Both the position numbers and the translations under genes were made by a program. This document shows, piece after piece, positions 1 through 8,151 of a DNA stretch of 64,000 nt (its first letter is position 1; every line of letters starts with the position of its first letter). Under the pieces are notes generated by a model. It saw only the letters and a program-made list of their open reading frames with translations. It ran no database searches and was not told the DNA's origin. Origin of the DNA: Pseudomonadota bacterium (GTDB lineage Bacteria > Pseudomonadota > Gammaproteobacteria > Burkholderiales > JAKAFK01); contig JAKAFK010000006.1 in the NCBI GenBank assembly GCA_021817985.1, positions 1 to 64,000 of the forward strand, read 5' to 3'.

Positions 1-162
1 TCAAGATATGCGCGCCTCTCGCTCTTTCCCATTGATGGCCACCTCTGTTCCTTTGGTAACCATCAATTTGATGCAACGATCCTTTTTCCCACCCCGCTTC
101 GGTAACATTATTTGTGATGCAATTCGCTGTAAGGCGCATCCCGATACGCGCACCTGATTCAG
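1..162. other. Window edge, no gene recognised
   Basis: I see no supportable coding region before the arn operon. A short open frame from about 34 to 156 has no ribosome binding site and no recognisable product. The stretch is less GC-rich than the genes that follow, as expected for a promoter region. Confidence 0.5.
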
Positions 163-171
163 TGCTATAAT
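163..171 (+). promoter_or_regulatory. Extended -10 promoter of the arn operon
   Basis: TGCTATAAT is a perfect extended -10 element (TGn plus TATAAT at 166-171). No good -35 hexamer sits 17 bases upstream, which is usual for extended -10 promoters. Predicted transcription start is near 178, giving a leader of roughly 30 bases before arnT. No PhoP or PmrA box was recognised. Confidence 0.6.
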
Positions 172-210
172 CCCGTCCATTTTGACGCCGCCTTTCCCTT
201 CGCCCGCCCC

Positions 211-1863
211 ATGAATTGGTCATCCGCTCCTTCGCGCCGCAGCTTGCTGCTCCTGCTCCTGATCGGCGCACTGCTTTGGTTCGGCAATCTCAACTATCGC
301 AAGCTCATCAACCCCGACGAGGGGCGCTACGCCGAGATTCCTCGCGAGATGGTCGCCACCGGCGAGTGGATCACGCCGCGCCTTGACGGCATCAAGTACT
401 TCGAAAAACCGGCGCTGCAGTACTGGGCGACGGCAACCGCCTATGAGGCCTTCGGCGAGCATCAGTGGACGGCGCGCCTGTGGAGCGCGCTGACGGGGTT
501 CCTGGGGATCCTCCTCACCTATTATGCCGGCGTGCGCCTCTTTGGCCGGGATGCGGGTCTTTTCGGTGCGCTGGTGCTCGGTTCCAGCGTACTCTATGCC
601 GCCATTGCCCATATCAACACCCTCGACATGGGCGTGACGTTCTTCATGGGGGCGACGCTCGAATGCTTCCTGCTCGCCCAACGCTCCGGGGCGAGCCCGC
701 CGGAGGCCCGCTTCTGGATGCTGAGCACCTGGGTCGCCATGGCCCTGGCCATGCTCAGCAAGGGCCTCATCGGCATCGTGCTGCCGGGGGGCGTGCTCGT
801 GATCTACACCCTCGTGTCACGCGACTGGGCCTTGTGGCGGCGCGTGCAGATCGGCCTCGGGAGCCTGCTCTTCTTCCTGATCGCGGCGCCCTGGTTCATC
901 GCGGTCACCTGGAAGAACCCTGAATTCTTTCATTTCTTCTTCATTCACGAACATTTTGAACGCTTTCTCACCAAGGAAGCGCACCGCTACCATCCGTGGT
1001 ACACGTTCATCCCCATTCTGCTGCTCGGGATCCTGCCCTGGCTTGCGCCTTTTTTCGCGGCCCTGCGCTCGGGACTGGCCGCCGATGGCAATGGCAAGGG
1101 CCTCCAGGCGCGGCGCCTGTTGTTGATCTGGTCGGTCTTCATCTTCGTCTTCTTCTCGATTTCGGACTCGAAGCTGCCCTCCTACATCCTGCCCATATTT
1201 CCGGCGCTGGCGCTGCTCATTGGCGACGTCCTGGCCCGCACTCGACCGCGCACCTTCTTCTGGCAGTCCCTGCCCTTGGGTGCGCTGTCGGTGGCAGGCC
1301 TCATCTACTCGCCCTTCGTCACGCATCTGGCGAGCGACGACGTTCCCAAGGTCCTGTACGCCCACTACGTGCCCTGGCTCATCGCCGCCTTCTCGGTGTG
1401 GACGCTTTCCATCGTCGCGACCCTGGTGTTCGCTCGTCGCGACGCACTCCGGCCCGCGGTGCTCACCCTCGCCCTCGGGAGCTTCGTGGCAGGGCAATTG
1501 GGCATGATGGGCCACAATTCGCTGGCCCCGGCCAACTCGACCTATTATCTCGCCCGGGCGATCAAACCGTATCTTCGCCCCGGCGTGCCCTTCTATAGCG
1601 TCGGCATGTACGAACAGACGCTCCCGTACTACATCAACCGCACGGTGACGCTGGTCGCCCACCGCGGCGAACTCGGCTTCGGGCTTGACCAGCAGCCCTC
1701 CTTGTGGATCCCCACCATCGCCGGATTCGAACGCATCTGGCCGAAGCAGCCTTATGCGCTGGCCATCATGCCACGAGGCCAACTCGCCCCCTTCCTGCAC
1801 GACGGCCTCAAAATGACCGTCATCGCGCGCAACTCCCGCTGGATCATCGTCAAAACGCCATGA
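211..1863 (+). CDS. arnT: Undecaprenyl phosphate-Ara4N: lipid A Ara4N transferase ArnT
   Basis: Inner-membrane GT83 glycosyltransferase that moves 4-amino-4-deoxy-L-arabinose from its undecaprenyl phosphate carrier to lipid A phosphates on the periplasmic face, lowering the negative surface charge. The 550-residue protein matches the usual ArnT length. It has many hydrophobic helices and the PMT/ArnT first-loop motif NPDEGRYAEIPREM near residue 33, which carries the essential acidic residues. The start is the first ATG after the TATAAT promoter; no strong Shine-Dalgarno is visible. Its stop overlaps the next start in an ATGA, so the two are translationally coupled. In Escherichia coli arnT follows arnD; here it leads the operon. 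Confidence 0.9.
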   Translation: MNWSSAPSRRSLLLLLLIGALLWFGNLNYRKLINPDEGRYAEIPREMVATGEWITPRLDGIKYFEKPALQYWATATAYEAFGEHQWTARLWSALTGFLGILLTYYAGVRLFGRDAGLFGALVLGSSVLYAAIAHINTLDMGVTFFMGATLECFLLAQRSGASPPEARFWMLSTWVAMALAMLSKGLIGIVLPGGVLVIYTLVSRDWALWRRVQIGLGSLLFFLIAAPWFIAVTWKNPEFFHFFFIHEHFERFLTKEAHRYHPWYTFIPILLLGILPWLAPFFAALRSGLAADGNGKGLQARRLLLIWSVFIFVFFSISDSKLPSYILPIFPALALLIGDVLARTRPRTFFWQSLPLGALSVAGLIYSPFVTHLASDDVPKVLYAHYVPWLIAAFSVWTLSIVATLVFARRDALRPAVLTLALGSFVAGQLGMMGHNSLAPANSTYYLARAIKPYLRPGVPFYSVGMYEQTLPYYINRTVTLVAHRGELGFGLDQQPSLWIPTIAGFERIWPKQPYALAIMPRGQLAPFLHDGLKMTVIARNSRWIIVKTP

Positions 1864-2231
1864 GCCTCATCGCCGCTTCCCTCATTCTGCTGGGCGTCCT
1901 CCTCAACGCGACCGCGCAGCTGCTCCTCAAGGCAGGGACCAATGCCGTGGGCGCCTTCGCCTTCAGCCGGGCCAACATCCTGCCCGTCGGACTCAAGCTT
2001 GCGACCGATTACCACATCCTGGGGGGCCTCGGATGCTACGCGATCAGCGTGGTCGTCTGGATCATGGCGCTCTCCCGCGTCGAGGTCAGCGTGGCCTACC
2101 CGATGCTCTCCATCGGCTACATCGTGAATGCGCTCGCCGCCTGGTACCTGTTCGGGGAGCCGGTGAGCCTTGGCAAGCTGGCAGGCATCGGCGTTATAAT
2201 CGTAGGCGTCTACATGGTTGCCAGAAACTGA
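1860..2231 (+). CDS. SMR-family Ara4N-phosphoundecaprenol flippase subunit (ArnE/ArnF-like)
   Basis: A 123-residue protein with four predicted membrane helices and the fold of the small multidrug resistance (EmrE) family. By position inside the Arn operon it is the candidate flippase that turns undecaprenyl phosphate-Ara4N to the periplasmic face. In enterobacteria this takes two proteins, ArnE and ArnF; only one is present here, so it may act as a homodimer or with an SMR protein coded elsewhere. The start ATG lies in the arnT stop (ATGA overlap). A longer frame opening at 1704 is only read-through inside arnT and was not used. Confidence 0.8.
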   Translation: MSLIAASLILLGVLLNATAQLLLKAGTNAVGAFAFSRANILPVGLKLATDYHILGGLGCYAISVVVWIMALSRVEVSVAYPMLSIGYIVNALAAWYLFGEPVSLGKLAGIGVIIVGVYMVARN

Positions 2232-2301
2232 CCGACTCCCGCCCTCCACGCGTTGAGCGATCGCCGCTTTCGCCCGAAATGCCGATAGGATCCTGCTGCT
2301 T

Positions 2302-3426
2302 ATGAGCTTCCTGCCCTTTACCCGCCCGAGCATCGACGAGGACACCATCGCGGGCGTCGCGGACGTCCTGCGCAGCGGCTGGATCACGAGCGGTCCCCAG
2401 GTCAAAGCCTTTGAAGAGCAGCTCTCGGCCTACCTGGACGGGCGCACGGTCAAGGCCGTGAGCTCCGGCACCGCCGCGCTGGAGATCGCGCTGCAGCTGT
2501 GCGGTGTCGGCCCCGGGGATGAAGTCATCACGACGCCCATTTCCTGGGTGGCCACCGCCAACAGCATTCTCCATGTCGGCGCCACGCCGGTCTTCGTGGA
2601 CGTGGACATCGGCACGCGCAACATCGATCTCGGGAAAGTCGAGGCGGCGATCACCCCCCGCACCAAGGCCATCATTCCCGTCGATCTCGCCGGCCTTCCG
2701 GTCGACCGGGAACGCCTGTACCAGATTGCCCGGCGCCATGACCTGCGCGTCGTGGAAGACGCCGCCCAATCCATGGGCGCGCGCTACCGCGGGCAGCGTA
2801 TCGGCGCTTTCGGGGACCTCGTGGCCATCAGCTTCCATGCCAACAAGAACATGACCACCGGCGAAGGCGGCGCCTTGGTGCTGCCTGATCCCGCGGACGC
2901 CCCGCTCTTCGAGAAGCTGCGCCTGCAAGGGGTGGTACGGCTTCCCGACGGCACGATGGAAGTCGATGTGGCGGGCGGCAAAGCCAACCTCACCGACATC
3001 GCCGCCCGCATCGGGATCGGTCAGCTCGCGCGCGTGGAGGCATTCAATGCGCGCCGGCGGGAGCTCGCCCGCCACTATTTTGCCTGCCTCGACCGGGACC
3101 TCCGGTGCGCGCTGCCTGTGGACGATTTCGCGCAGTCCAACTGGCACATGTTCCAAGTGCTGCTTCCCCTGAATGAACTCACCCTGAGCCGCGGCGAGTT
3201 CATTGCCCAGATGCGCGCGCGGGAGATCGGGATCGGCGTCCATTATCCGGCCATTCACCTTTATGCGCTCTATCGCAAGCTGGGATTCCGTGAAGGCCAG
3301 TTCCCCCATGCCGAGCGCATCGGCCACGAGACCGTGACGCTCCCCCTGTTTCCGGCCATGACCCTCGAAGACGTCGAGCGCGTCTGCGAAGCGATGGCCT
3401 CGGTCTTGCGACCCGCCCTCCGATGA
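2302..3426 (+). CDS. arnB: UDP-4-amino-4-deoxy-L-arabinose aminotransferase ArnB
   Basis: PLP enzyme of the DegT/DnrJ/EryC1 family that aminates UDP-4-keto-pentose to UDP-Ara4N using glutamate. At 374 residues it has the usual length. SFHANKNMTTGEGG places the Schiff-base lysine at about residue 182, and VVEDAAQSMGARY is the typical PLP-ring aspartate region. The N-terminal PFTRPSIDEDT agrees closely with enterobacterial ArnB, which supports the start chosen. It lies 70 bases after the flippase gene and 37 before arnC, on the same strand. Confidence 0.93.
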   Translation: MSFLPFTRPSIDEDTIAGVADVLRSGWITSGPQVKAFEEQLSAYLDGRTVKAVSSGTAALEIALQLCGVGPGDEVITTPISWVATANSILHVGATPVFVDVDIGTRNIDLGKVEAAITPRTKAIIPVDLAGLPVDRERLYQIARRHDLRVVEDAAQSMGARYRGQRIGAFGDLVAISFHANKNMTTGEGGALVLPDPADAPLFEKLRLQGVVRLPDGTMEVDVAGGKANLTDIAARIGIGQLARVEAFNARRRELARHYFACLDRDLRCALPVDDFAQSNWHMFQVLLPLNELTLSRGEFIAQMRAREIGIGVHYPAIHLYALYRKLGFREGQFPHAERIGHETVTLPLFPAMTLEDVERVCEAMASVLRPALR

Positions 3427-3463
3427 GGGACCCCGAATTCCCCTTAAGGCCAGGCTCGAACTC

Positions 3464-4399
3464 ATGACCCCCGACCTCTCCGTGGTGATCCCCGTGTACA
3501 ACGAGGAGCGAGGACTCCCGGCGCTCTTCGCGCGCCTCTATCCCGCTCTTGACCGCCTGGGCCTGACCTACGAGCTCATCTTTGTCAACGACGGCAGCCA
3601 TGACCGTTCCGTGGCCCTGCTGCGCGAACAGTTCGCGCAGCGTCCGGAGGTGACGCGCGTCATTCTTCTGAACGGCAATTTTGGGCAGCACATGGCCATC
3701 ATGGCCGGTTTCGAACGCACCCGAGGGCGCCGTGTCGTGACCCTCGACGCGGACCTGCAGAACCCCCCTGAGGAAATCGGCAAGCTCCTCGCCAAGATGG
3801 ACGAGGGCTACGACTATGTGGGCAGCATCCGGATGCGCCGCGCGGACCAGTGGTGGCGCCGTTCCGCCTCGAGGGCGATGAATCGCCTGCGCGAACGCCT
3901 CACAAGCATCAAGATGACCGACCAGGGATGCATGCTGCGGGCCTACGACCGGCATATCATCGATGCCATCAACGAGACCAAGGAAGTCAGCACCTTCATT
4001 CCGGCTCTCGCCTATACCTACGCCGCCAACCCGACCGAGATTCCGGTGGCCCACGAGGAGCGAGCCCATGGGGAATCCAAGTATTCGCTATACCGCCTCA
4101 TTCGCCTGAATTTCGACCTCGTCACGGGTTTTTCCGTGGTGCCGCTGCAATGGTTCTCCTTCACCGGCATCGTGATCTCCCTGTTGTCCGGCCTGTTCGT
4201 GATCTACCTGATGTTGCGGCGCCTGATCATCGGGCCCGAAGTGCAGGGCGTGTTCACCCTGTTCGCGATCGCGTTCTTCTTCATCGGCGTCATGCTCTTC
4301 GGCATCGGCTTGCTCGGCGAATATGTCGGACGCATTTACCAGCAGGTCCGCCATCGGCCGCGCTACCTCATCCAGGCGGTCCTGGAACGGACCGAATGA
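3464..4399 (+). CDS. arnC: Undecaprenyl-phosphate 4-deoxy-4-formamido-L-arabinose transferase ArnC
   Basis: GT2 glycosyltransferase that attaches formylated Ara4N (Ara4FN) to undecaprenyl phosphate on the cytoplasmic face. The N-terminal half is a GT-A domain with SVVIPVYNEERG and the DADLQNPPEE metal/nucleotide motif. Two hydrophobic helices at roughly residues 225-290 anchor it in the membrane. The 311 residues are close to the 322 of E. coli ArnC. It is followed 7 bases later by the formyltransferase gene, so these two steps are probably co-translated. Confidence 0.93.
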   Translation: MTPDLSVVIPVYNEERGLPALFARLYPALDRLGLTYELIFVNDGSHDRSVALLREQFAQRPEVTRVILLNGNFGQHMAIMAGFERTRGRRVVTLDADLQNPPEEIGKLLAKMDEGYDYVGSIRMRRADQWWRRSASRAMNRLRERLTSIKMTDQGCMLRAYDRHIIDAINETKEVSTFIPALAYTYAANPTEIPVAHEERAHGESKYSLYRLIRLNFDLVTGFSVVPLQWFSFTGIVISLLSGLFVIYLMLRRLIIGPEVQGVFTLFAIAFFFIGVMLFGIGLLGEYVGRIYQQVRHRPRYLIQAVLERTE

Positions 4400-4406
4400 T
4401 GCGCCC

Positions 4407-5333
4407 ATGACTCGCGCCGTCGTCTTCGCCTATCACAATGTGGGCTGCCGCTGCCTGTCGGTGCTGCTCGCCCACGGGGTCGACATCCCTCTCGTGCTCA
4501 CCCACGAGGATAGCCCGACGGAAACCATATGGTTCGACAGCGTGGCTGCGCTTGCCGCCGAGCACGACATCCCGGTGCTCAAGACGCTCGACCCGAATGC
4601 CCCCGAGATCGTCGCGCGCATCGCCGACCTCGCGCCGGATTTCCTGTTCTCGTTTTATTACCGCCTGATGCTGAAGAGCGAGCTTCTCGCACTGCCCCGC
4701 CTCGGGGCGCTCAACATGCACGGCTCGCTGTTGCCGAAATACCGCGGCCGCGTGCCCGTCAACTGGGCCATCATCAGGGGCGAAAGACAGACCGGCGCGA
4801 CGCTGCATTACATGACGGCAAAGCCCGATGCGGGGGCCATCGTCGGTGCCCAGGCGGTGCCCATCCTGCCCGAAGACAGCGCGCTCACGGTCTTCCACAA
4901 GGTGACCTGGGCCGCGGAACTGACCTTGGACCGGGCATTGCCCGCGCTGATGGCGGGCACGGCCACACCGCGCGCCCAACATCTTGAGCAGGGTTCATAT
5001 TTTGGCGGGCGGCGAGCCGAAGATGGTAAAATCGACTGGACGAAGGATGCCTGGTCGATACACAATCTGGTCCGCGCCGTGGCCCCTCCCTACCCGGGGG
5101 CGTTCACCACGTTGCAGGGACAAACCTTGCGCCTCCTTCGCACCCGGGTCGAGCCGGACCTGCGCGCGCCTGAGCCCGGCGCCCATTTGTTCTGCACGGG
5201 CGGCCGCTGCTACTGCTCATGTGGCGACGGCGGCGTGCTGCGCGTGTTCGAGTGCACGCTCGGCGGGCGTGTCATGACGCCCGCGGACTTCGTCGCGCGT
5301 TTCGGCGAAGCGCGTTGCCCCCTGGGGATATAG
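4407..5333 (+). CDS. arnA: UDP-Ara4N N-formyltransferase (stand-alone ArnA N-terminal domain)
   Basis: Transfers a formyl group from N10-formyltetrahydrofolate to UDP-Ara4N. The 308-residue protein corresponds to residues 1-305 of E. coli ArnA. The catalytic Asn and His lie in NMHGSLLPKYRGR and the Asp in HYMTAKPDAGA, the formyltransferase triad. E. coli ArnA fuses this domain to the dehydrogenase; here a stop codon and about 177 bases separate them. The frame also opens earlier, at 4323, but that start lies within arnC; ATG 4407 gives the family N-terminus. Confidence 0.9.
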   Translation: MTRAVVFAYHNVGCRCLSVLLAHGVDIPLVLTHEDSPTETIWFDSVAALAAEHDIPVLKTLDPNAPEIVARIADLAPDFLFSFYYRLMLKSELLALPRLGALNMHGSLLPKYRGRVPVNWAIIRGERQTGATLHYMTAKPDAGAIVGAQAVPILPEDSALTVFHKVTWAAELTLDRALPALMAGTATPRAQHLEQGSYFGGRRAEDGKIDWTKDAWSIHNLVRAVAPPYPGAFTTLQGQTLRLLRTRVEPDLRAPEPGAHLFCTGGRCYCSCGDGGVLRVFECTLGGRVMTPADFVARFGEARCPLGI

Positions 5334-5343
5334 ACGCAAAGCA

Positions 5344-5363
5344 GGGCACGCTGCGGCGTGCCC
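5344..5363 (+). promoter_or_regulatory. Perfect 8-bp hairpin between the two arnA genes
   Basis: GGGCACGC, a four-base loop TGCG, then GCGTGCCC form a perfect stem 10 bases after the formyltransferase stop. No T-run follows, so it is not a standard intrinsic terminator. It could protect the upstream message or tune the ratio of the two arnA products. A strong purine-rich AGGAAAGGAG at 5422-5431 lies between it and the next gene. Confidence 0.5.
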
Positions 5364-5510
5364 AAGGGTGCCCTGTGAGGGCTTGGGGTGGCAGGCCACC
5401 TCGTTTAATTTGGATAGCATCAGGAAAGGAGTAGCGGGAACCGGTCATGTCGCCTCGGCATGGCGCGCTATCCCACCTCGGCTCGAGGGCCGGGGCTCCC
5501 GCGCATGTGG

Positions 5511-6554
5511 ATGAGAAAGATTCTGATCCTTGGGGTCAATGGATTCATCGGACACCATTTGAGCCAACGCATCCTGGAGACGACCGATTGGGAAGTCTAC
5601 GGCATGGACATGATGCGCGACCGGCTTACGGATCTCATGGCCTCCCCCCGGTTTCATTTCTTCGAGGGCGACATCACCATCAACAAGGAATGGATCGAGT
5701 ACCACATCAAGAAGTGCGACACGGTCATCCCGCTCGTGGCCATTGCCACCCCGGCGACCTACGTCAAAGAGCCGCTCAAGGTCTTCGAGCTCGACTTCGA
5801 GGCGAATTTGCCCATCGTCCGGCAATGCGTCAAATACGGCAAGCGCATCCTCTTCCCCTCCACCTCGGAAGTCTACGGGATGTGCAAGGACAGCGAATTC
5901 GATCCGGACGCGTCCGACCTCGTCCTTGGCCCCATCAACAAGCCGCGCTGGATCTATTCCTGCAGCAAGCAGCTGATGGATCGGGTGATCTGGGCCTATG
6001 GCATGCAGGGTGCGCTCGACTTCACGCTCTTTCGCCCCTTCAACTGGATCGGGTCAGGCCTTGACAGCATCTACACCCCCAAGGAAGGCAGCTCGCGCGT
6101 CATCACGCAGTTCCTGGGGCACATCGTGCGCGGCGAGGAGATCAAGCTCGTCGACGGCGGCACGCAGAAGCGAGCGTTCACCTACGTCGATGACGGAGTG
6201 GGTGCGCTGATGAAGATCATCGAGAATCCCGAGGGAATCGCCAGCGGAAAAATCTACAACATCGGCAATCCCCGCAACAATTACTCGGTCCGCGAACTGG
6301 CGCAGATGATGCTCGATCTGGCGATGACCTATCCGGAATACCGCGAGACGGCCGCCAAGGTGCGTGTGGTGGAGACCACCTCCGCCGCCTATTACGGCGC
6401 GGGCTATCAAGACGTCCAGAACCGTGTGCCGAAGATCGACAACACCTGCCAGGACCTTGGCTGGTCGCCCACCGTCAGCATGGAACAGGCGCTCAAGTTT
6501 ATCTTCGATGCCTACCGGGGACAGGTTGCGGAGGCCAGACGCCTGGTGGAATAG
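5511..6554 (+). CDS. arnA: UDP-glucuronate decarboxylating dehydrogenase (stand-alone ArnA C-terminal domain)
   Basis: Oxidises and decarboxylates UDP-glucuronic acid to UDP-4-keto-pentose, the substrate of ArnB. It is a short-chain dehydrogenase of the extended (SDR) type: NAD-binding GVNGFIGHHL at the N-terminus, catalytic Thr/Ser in PSTSEVYGMC, and the Tyr-Lys pair in YSCSKQLMDR. The 347 residues match the C-terminal domain of E. coli ArnA. ATG 5511 is preferred because MRKILILGVNGFIG aligns with the family; in-frame ATGs at 5505 and 5460 would add 2 or 17 unrelated residues. The ribosome binding site is unclear. Confidence 0.9.
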   Translation: MRKILILGVNGFIGHHLSQRILETTDWEVYGMDMMRDRLTDLMASPRFHFFEGDITINKEWIEYHIKKCDTVIPLVAIATPATYVKEPLKVFELDFEANLPIVRQCVKYGKRILFPSTSEVYGMCKDSEFDPDASDLVLGPINKPRWIYSCSKQLMDRVIWAYGMQGALDFTLFRPFNWIGSGLDSIYTPKEGSSRVITQFLGHIVRGEEIKLVDGGTQKRAFTYVDDGVGALMKIIENPEGIASGKIYNIGNPRNNYSVRELAQMMLDLAMTYPEYRETAAKVRVVETTSAAYYGAGYQDVQNRVPKIDNTCQDLGWSPTVSMEQALKFIFDAYRGQVAEARRLVE

Positions 6555-6636
6555 CCTGCGCGGCACGACGCCGGCCCGCTGCGGAAAACGGCCGCCCTTG
6601 GAGCTGGCCGATACGGCCGACGCCACACGGTAAACC

Positions 6637-7554
6637 ATGAAGCTTGCCCTTAAGATCGACGTCGACACGCTGCGCGGCACGCGAGAAGGCGTGCCGCGGC
6701 TCGTCGAGCTCCTGCGCCGGCACCAAGCCGGCGCCACCTTCCTTTTCAGCCTGGGCCCGGACCATACGGGGCGCGCCATCCGCAGGGCCCTCCGGCCGGG
6801 GTTCATGCGCAAGGTCTCGCGCACCTCCGTGGCCTCGCACTACGGCCTGAGGACCTTGCTCTACGGCACGCTGCTGCCCGGTCCGGACATTGGCAAACGC
6901 TGCGCCGCGACGATGCGCGCGGTGCGGGATGCCGGGTTCGAAGTCGGCATCCATTGCTACGATCACGTCCGCTGGCAAGACTACGTGGCCTCGCGCGATG
7001 CCCAGTGGACGGCGGATGAGCTGCAAAAGGCCTTCGATCGCTTCGAGACGATCTTCGGCGTCCGGCCGCGCACCCACGGGGCTGCGGGATGGCAGATCAA
7101 TATCCACGCGTTGCGCCTCGAACAGCGGCTGGGCTTCGCCTATTGCAGCGATACGCGGGGGCGCTCTCCGTTCATCCCGGTACGCCATGCCGAGGCCGTC
7201 CTCTGCCCCCAGCTGCCCACGACGCTGCCGACGCTGGACGAACTGATCGGCCGCGATGGGATCACCGAGCAAAACGTCGCCCAGCACCTCCTCGCCTTGA
7301 GCGAGGAAGGCGGCGCGCAGGGGCACGTCTACACCCTGCATGCCGAACTGGAGGGCATGAAGCTCGCCCCGGTGCTGGAAGCGCTCCTCGCCGGCTGGCG
7401 CGACCGCGGCTTCGAACTCGTGTCGCTGGAAGACTATTTTCGGTCCCTCGACAAGGCGGCGCTGCCGTATCACGAGATCGTCATGGGCGAAGTCCCTGGA
7501 CGCGCGGGACTGCTCGCCCTCCAGGGCCCCCCTTTTCCGGACGAGGCCCGCTAG
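6637..7554 (+). CDS. arnD: 4-deoxy-4-formamido-L-arabinose-phosphoundecaprenol deformylase ArnD
   Basis: Removes the formyl group from Ara4FN-phosphoundecaprenol so that free Ara4N can be flipped and transferred. It belongs to the NodB polysaccharide-deacetylase family. KIDVDTLRGTREGVPRL at the N-terminus closely follows enterobacterial ArnD, and the metal-binding motif appears in GIHCYDHVRWQD. Length (305) is normal. It is the last recognisable arn gene, 82 bases after the dehydrogenase. No PmrA/PmrB regulators are nearby, so control of the operon is unknown. Confidence 0.92.
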   Translation: MKLALKIDVDTLRGTREGVPRLVELLRRHQAGATFLFSLGPDHTGRAIRRALRPGFMRKVSRTSVASHYGLRTLLYGTLLPGPDIGKRCAATMRAVRDAGFEVGIHCYDHVRWQDYVASRDAQWTADELQKAFDRFETIFGVRPRTHGAAGWQINIHALRLEQRLGFAYCSDTRGRSPFIPVRHAEAVLCPQLPTTLPTLDELIGRDGITEQNVAQHLLALSEEGGAQGHVYTLHAELEGMKLAPVLEALLAGWRDRGFELVSLEDYFRSLDKAALPYHEIVMGEVPGRAGLLALQGPPFPDEAR

Positions 7555-7645
7555 GCGTGCGAGCGCCCGTGCACACAGCGTCCCTGGCGCTTCCCGCGCA
7601 TCACGGGGCATCCCTTGCCACCCGACGAGAGAAAGGCTTTTCCCT

Positions 7646-8116
7646 ATGACGCCAGGCACCCCGATGCCTCCCCTGGACCTGCCGGCGACGGGCGGCCGAC
7701 AGGTCCATTTCCCGCTGGCCGGCGGCACGCCTTTCGTGCTCTACTTCTACCCGAAGGACGATACGCCCGGCTGCACGACCGAGGCGCGCGCCTTCCGGGA
7801 TCTTTATCCCGACTTCGTGCGGCTGGGCGTCCCGGTGTTTGGCATCTCGCGCGACAGCCTCAAATCCCACGAAAGCTTCAAGGCGAAATGGCAACTGCCG
7901 TTCGATCTCCTAAGCGATGCGGACGAGAAGGCATGCGAGATCTTCCAGGTCATCAAGCTCAAGAACATGTACGGCAAGAGCGTCCGCGGCATCGAGCGCA
8001 GCACGTTTGTCTTCGATGGCCAGGGCGTCCTCCGCCGCGCGTGGAGAGGGGTCAAGGTGCCAGGCCATGTGAACGAGGTCCTGGCATTCATTCAAGGTGA
8101 ATTGGCTCGCCCCTAG
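7646..8116 (+). CDS. bcp: Peroxiredoxin of the BCP/PrxQ family
   Basis: Thiol peroxidase that reduces hydrogen peroxide and organic hydroperoxides in the cytoplasm. The 156-residue protein has the family signature FYPKDDTPGCTTEA with the peroxidatic Cys at residue 43. The resolving Cys normally five residues later (position 48) is Arg here; the only other Cys, C97, matches a position generally regarded as non-essential in E. coli Bcp. The enzyme is therefore probably of the 1-Cys type, or resolved by a partner thiol. It sits 35 bases before the phoH-like gene, likely co-transcribed. Confidence 0.88.
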   Translation: MTPGTPMPPLDLPATGGRQVHFPLAGGTPFVLYFYPKDDTPGCTTEARAFRDLYPDFVRLGVPVFGISRDSLKSHESFKAKWQLPFDLLSDADEKACEIFQVIKLKNMYGKSVRGIERSTFVFDGQGVLRRAWRGVKVPGHVNEVLAFIQGELARP

Positions 8117-8151
8117 CATCGACCCAACGACAACGACAGAGGGACTTACCC

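Noticed and set aside
5447-6064. Alternative frame starting after a strong AGGAAAGGAG
   Set aside because: It overlaps the dehydrogenase in another frame and has no recognisable product; the purine-rich site is 15 bases away.
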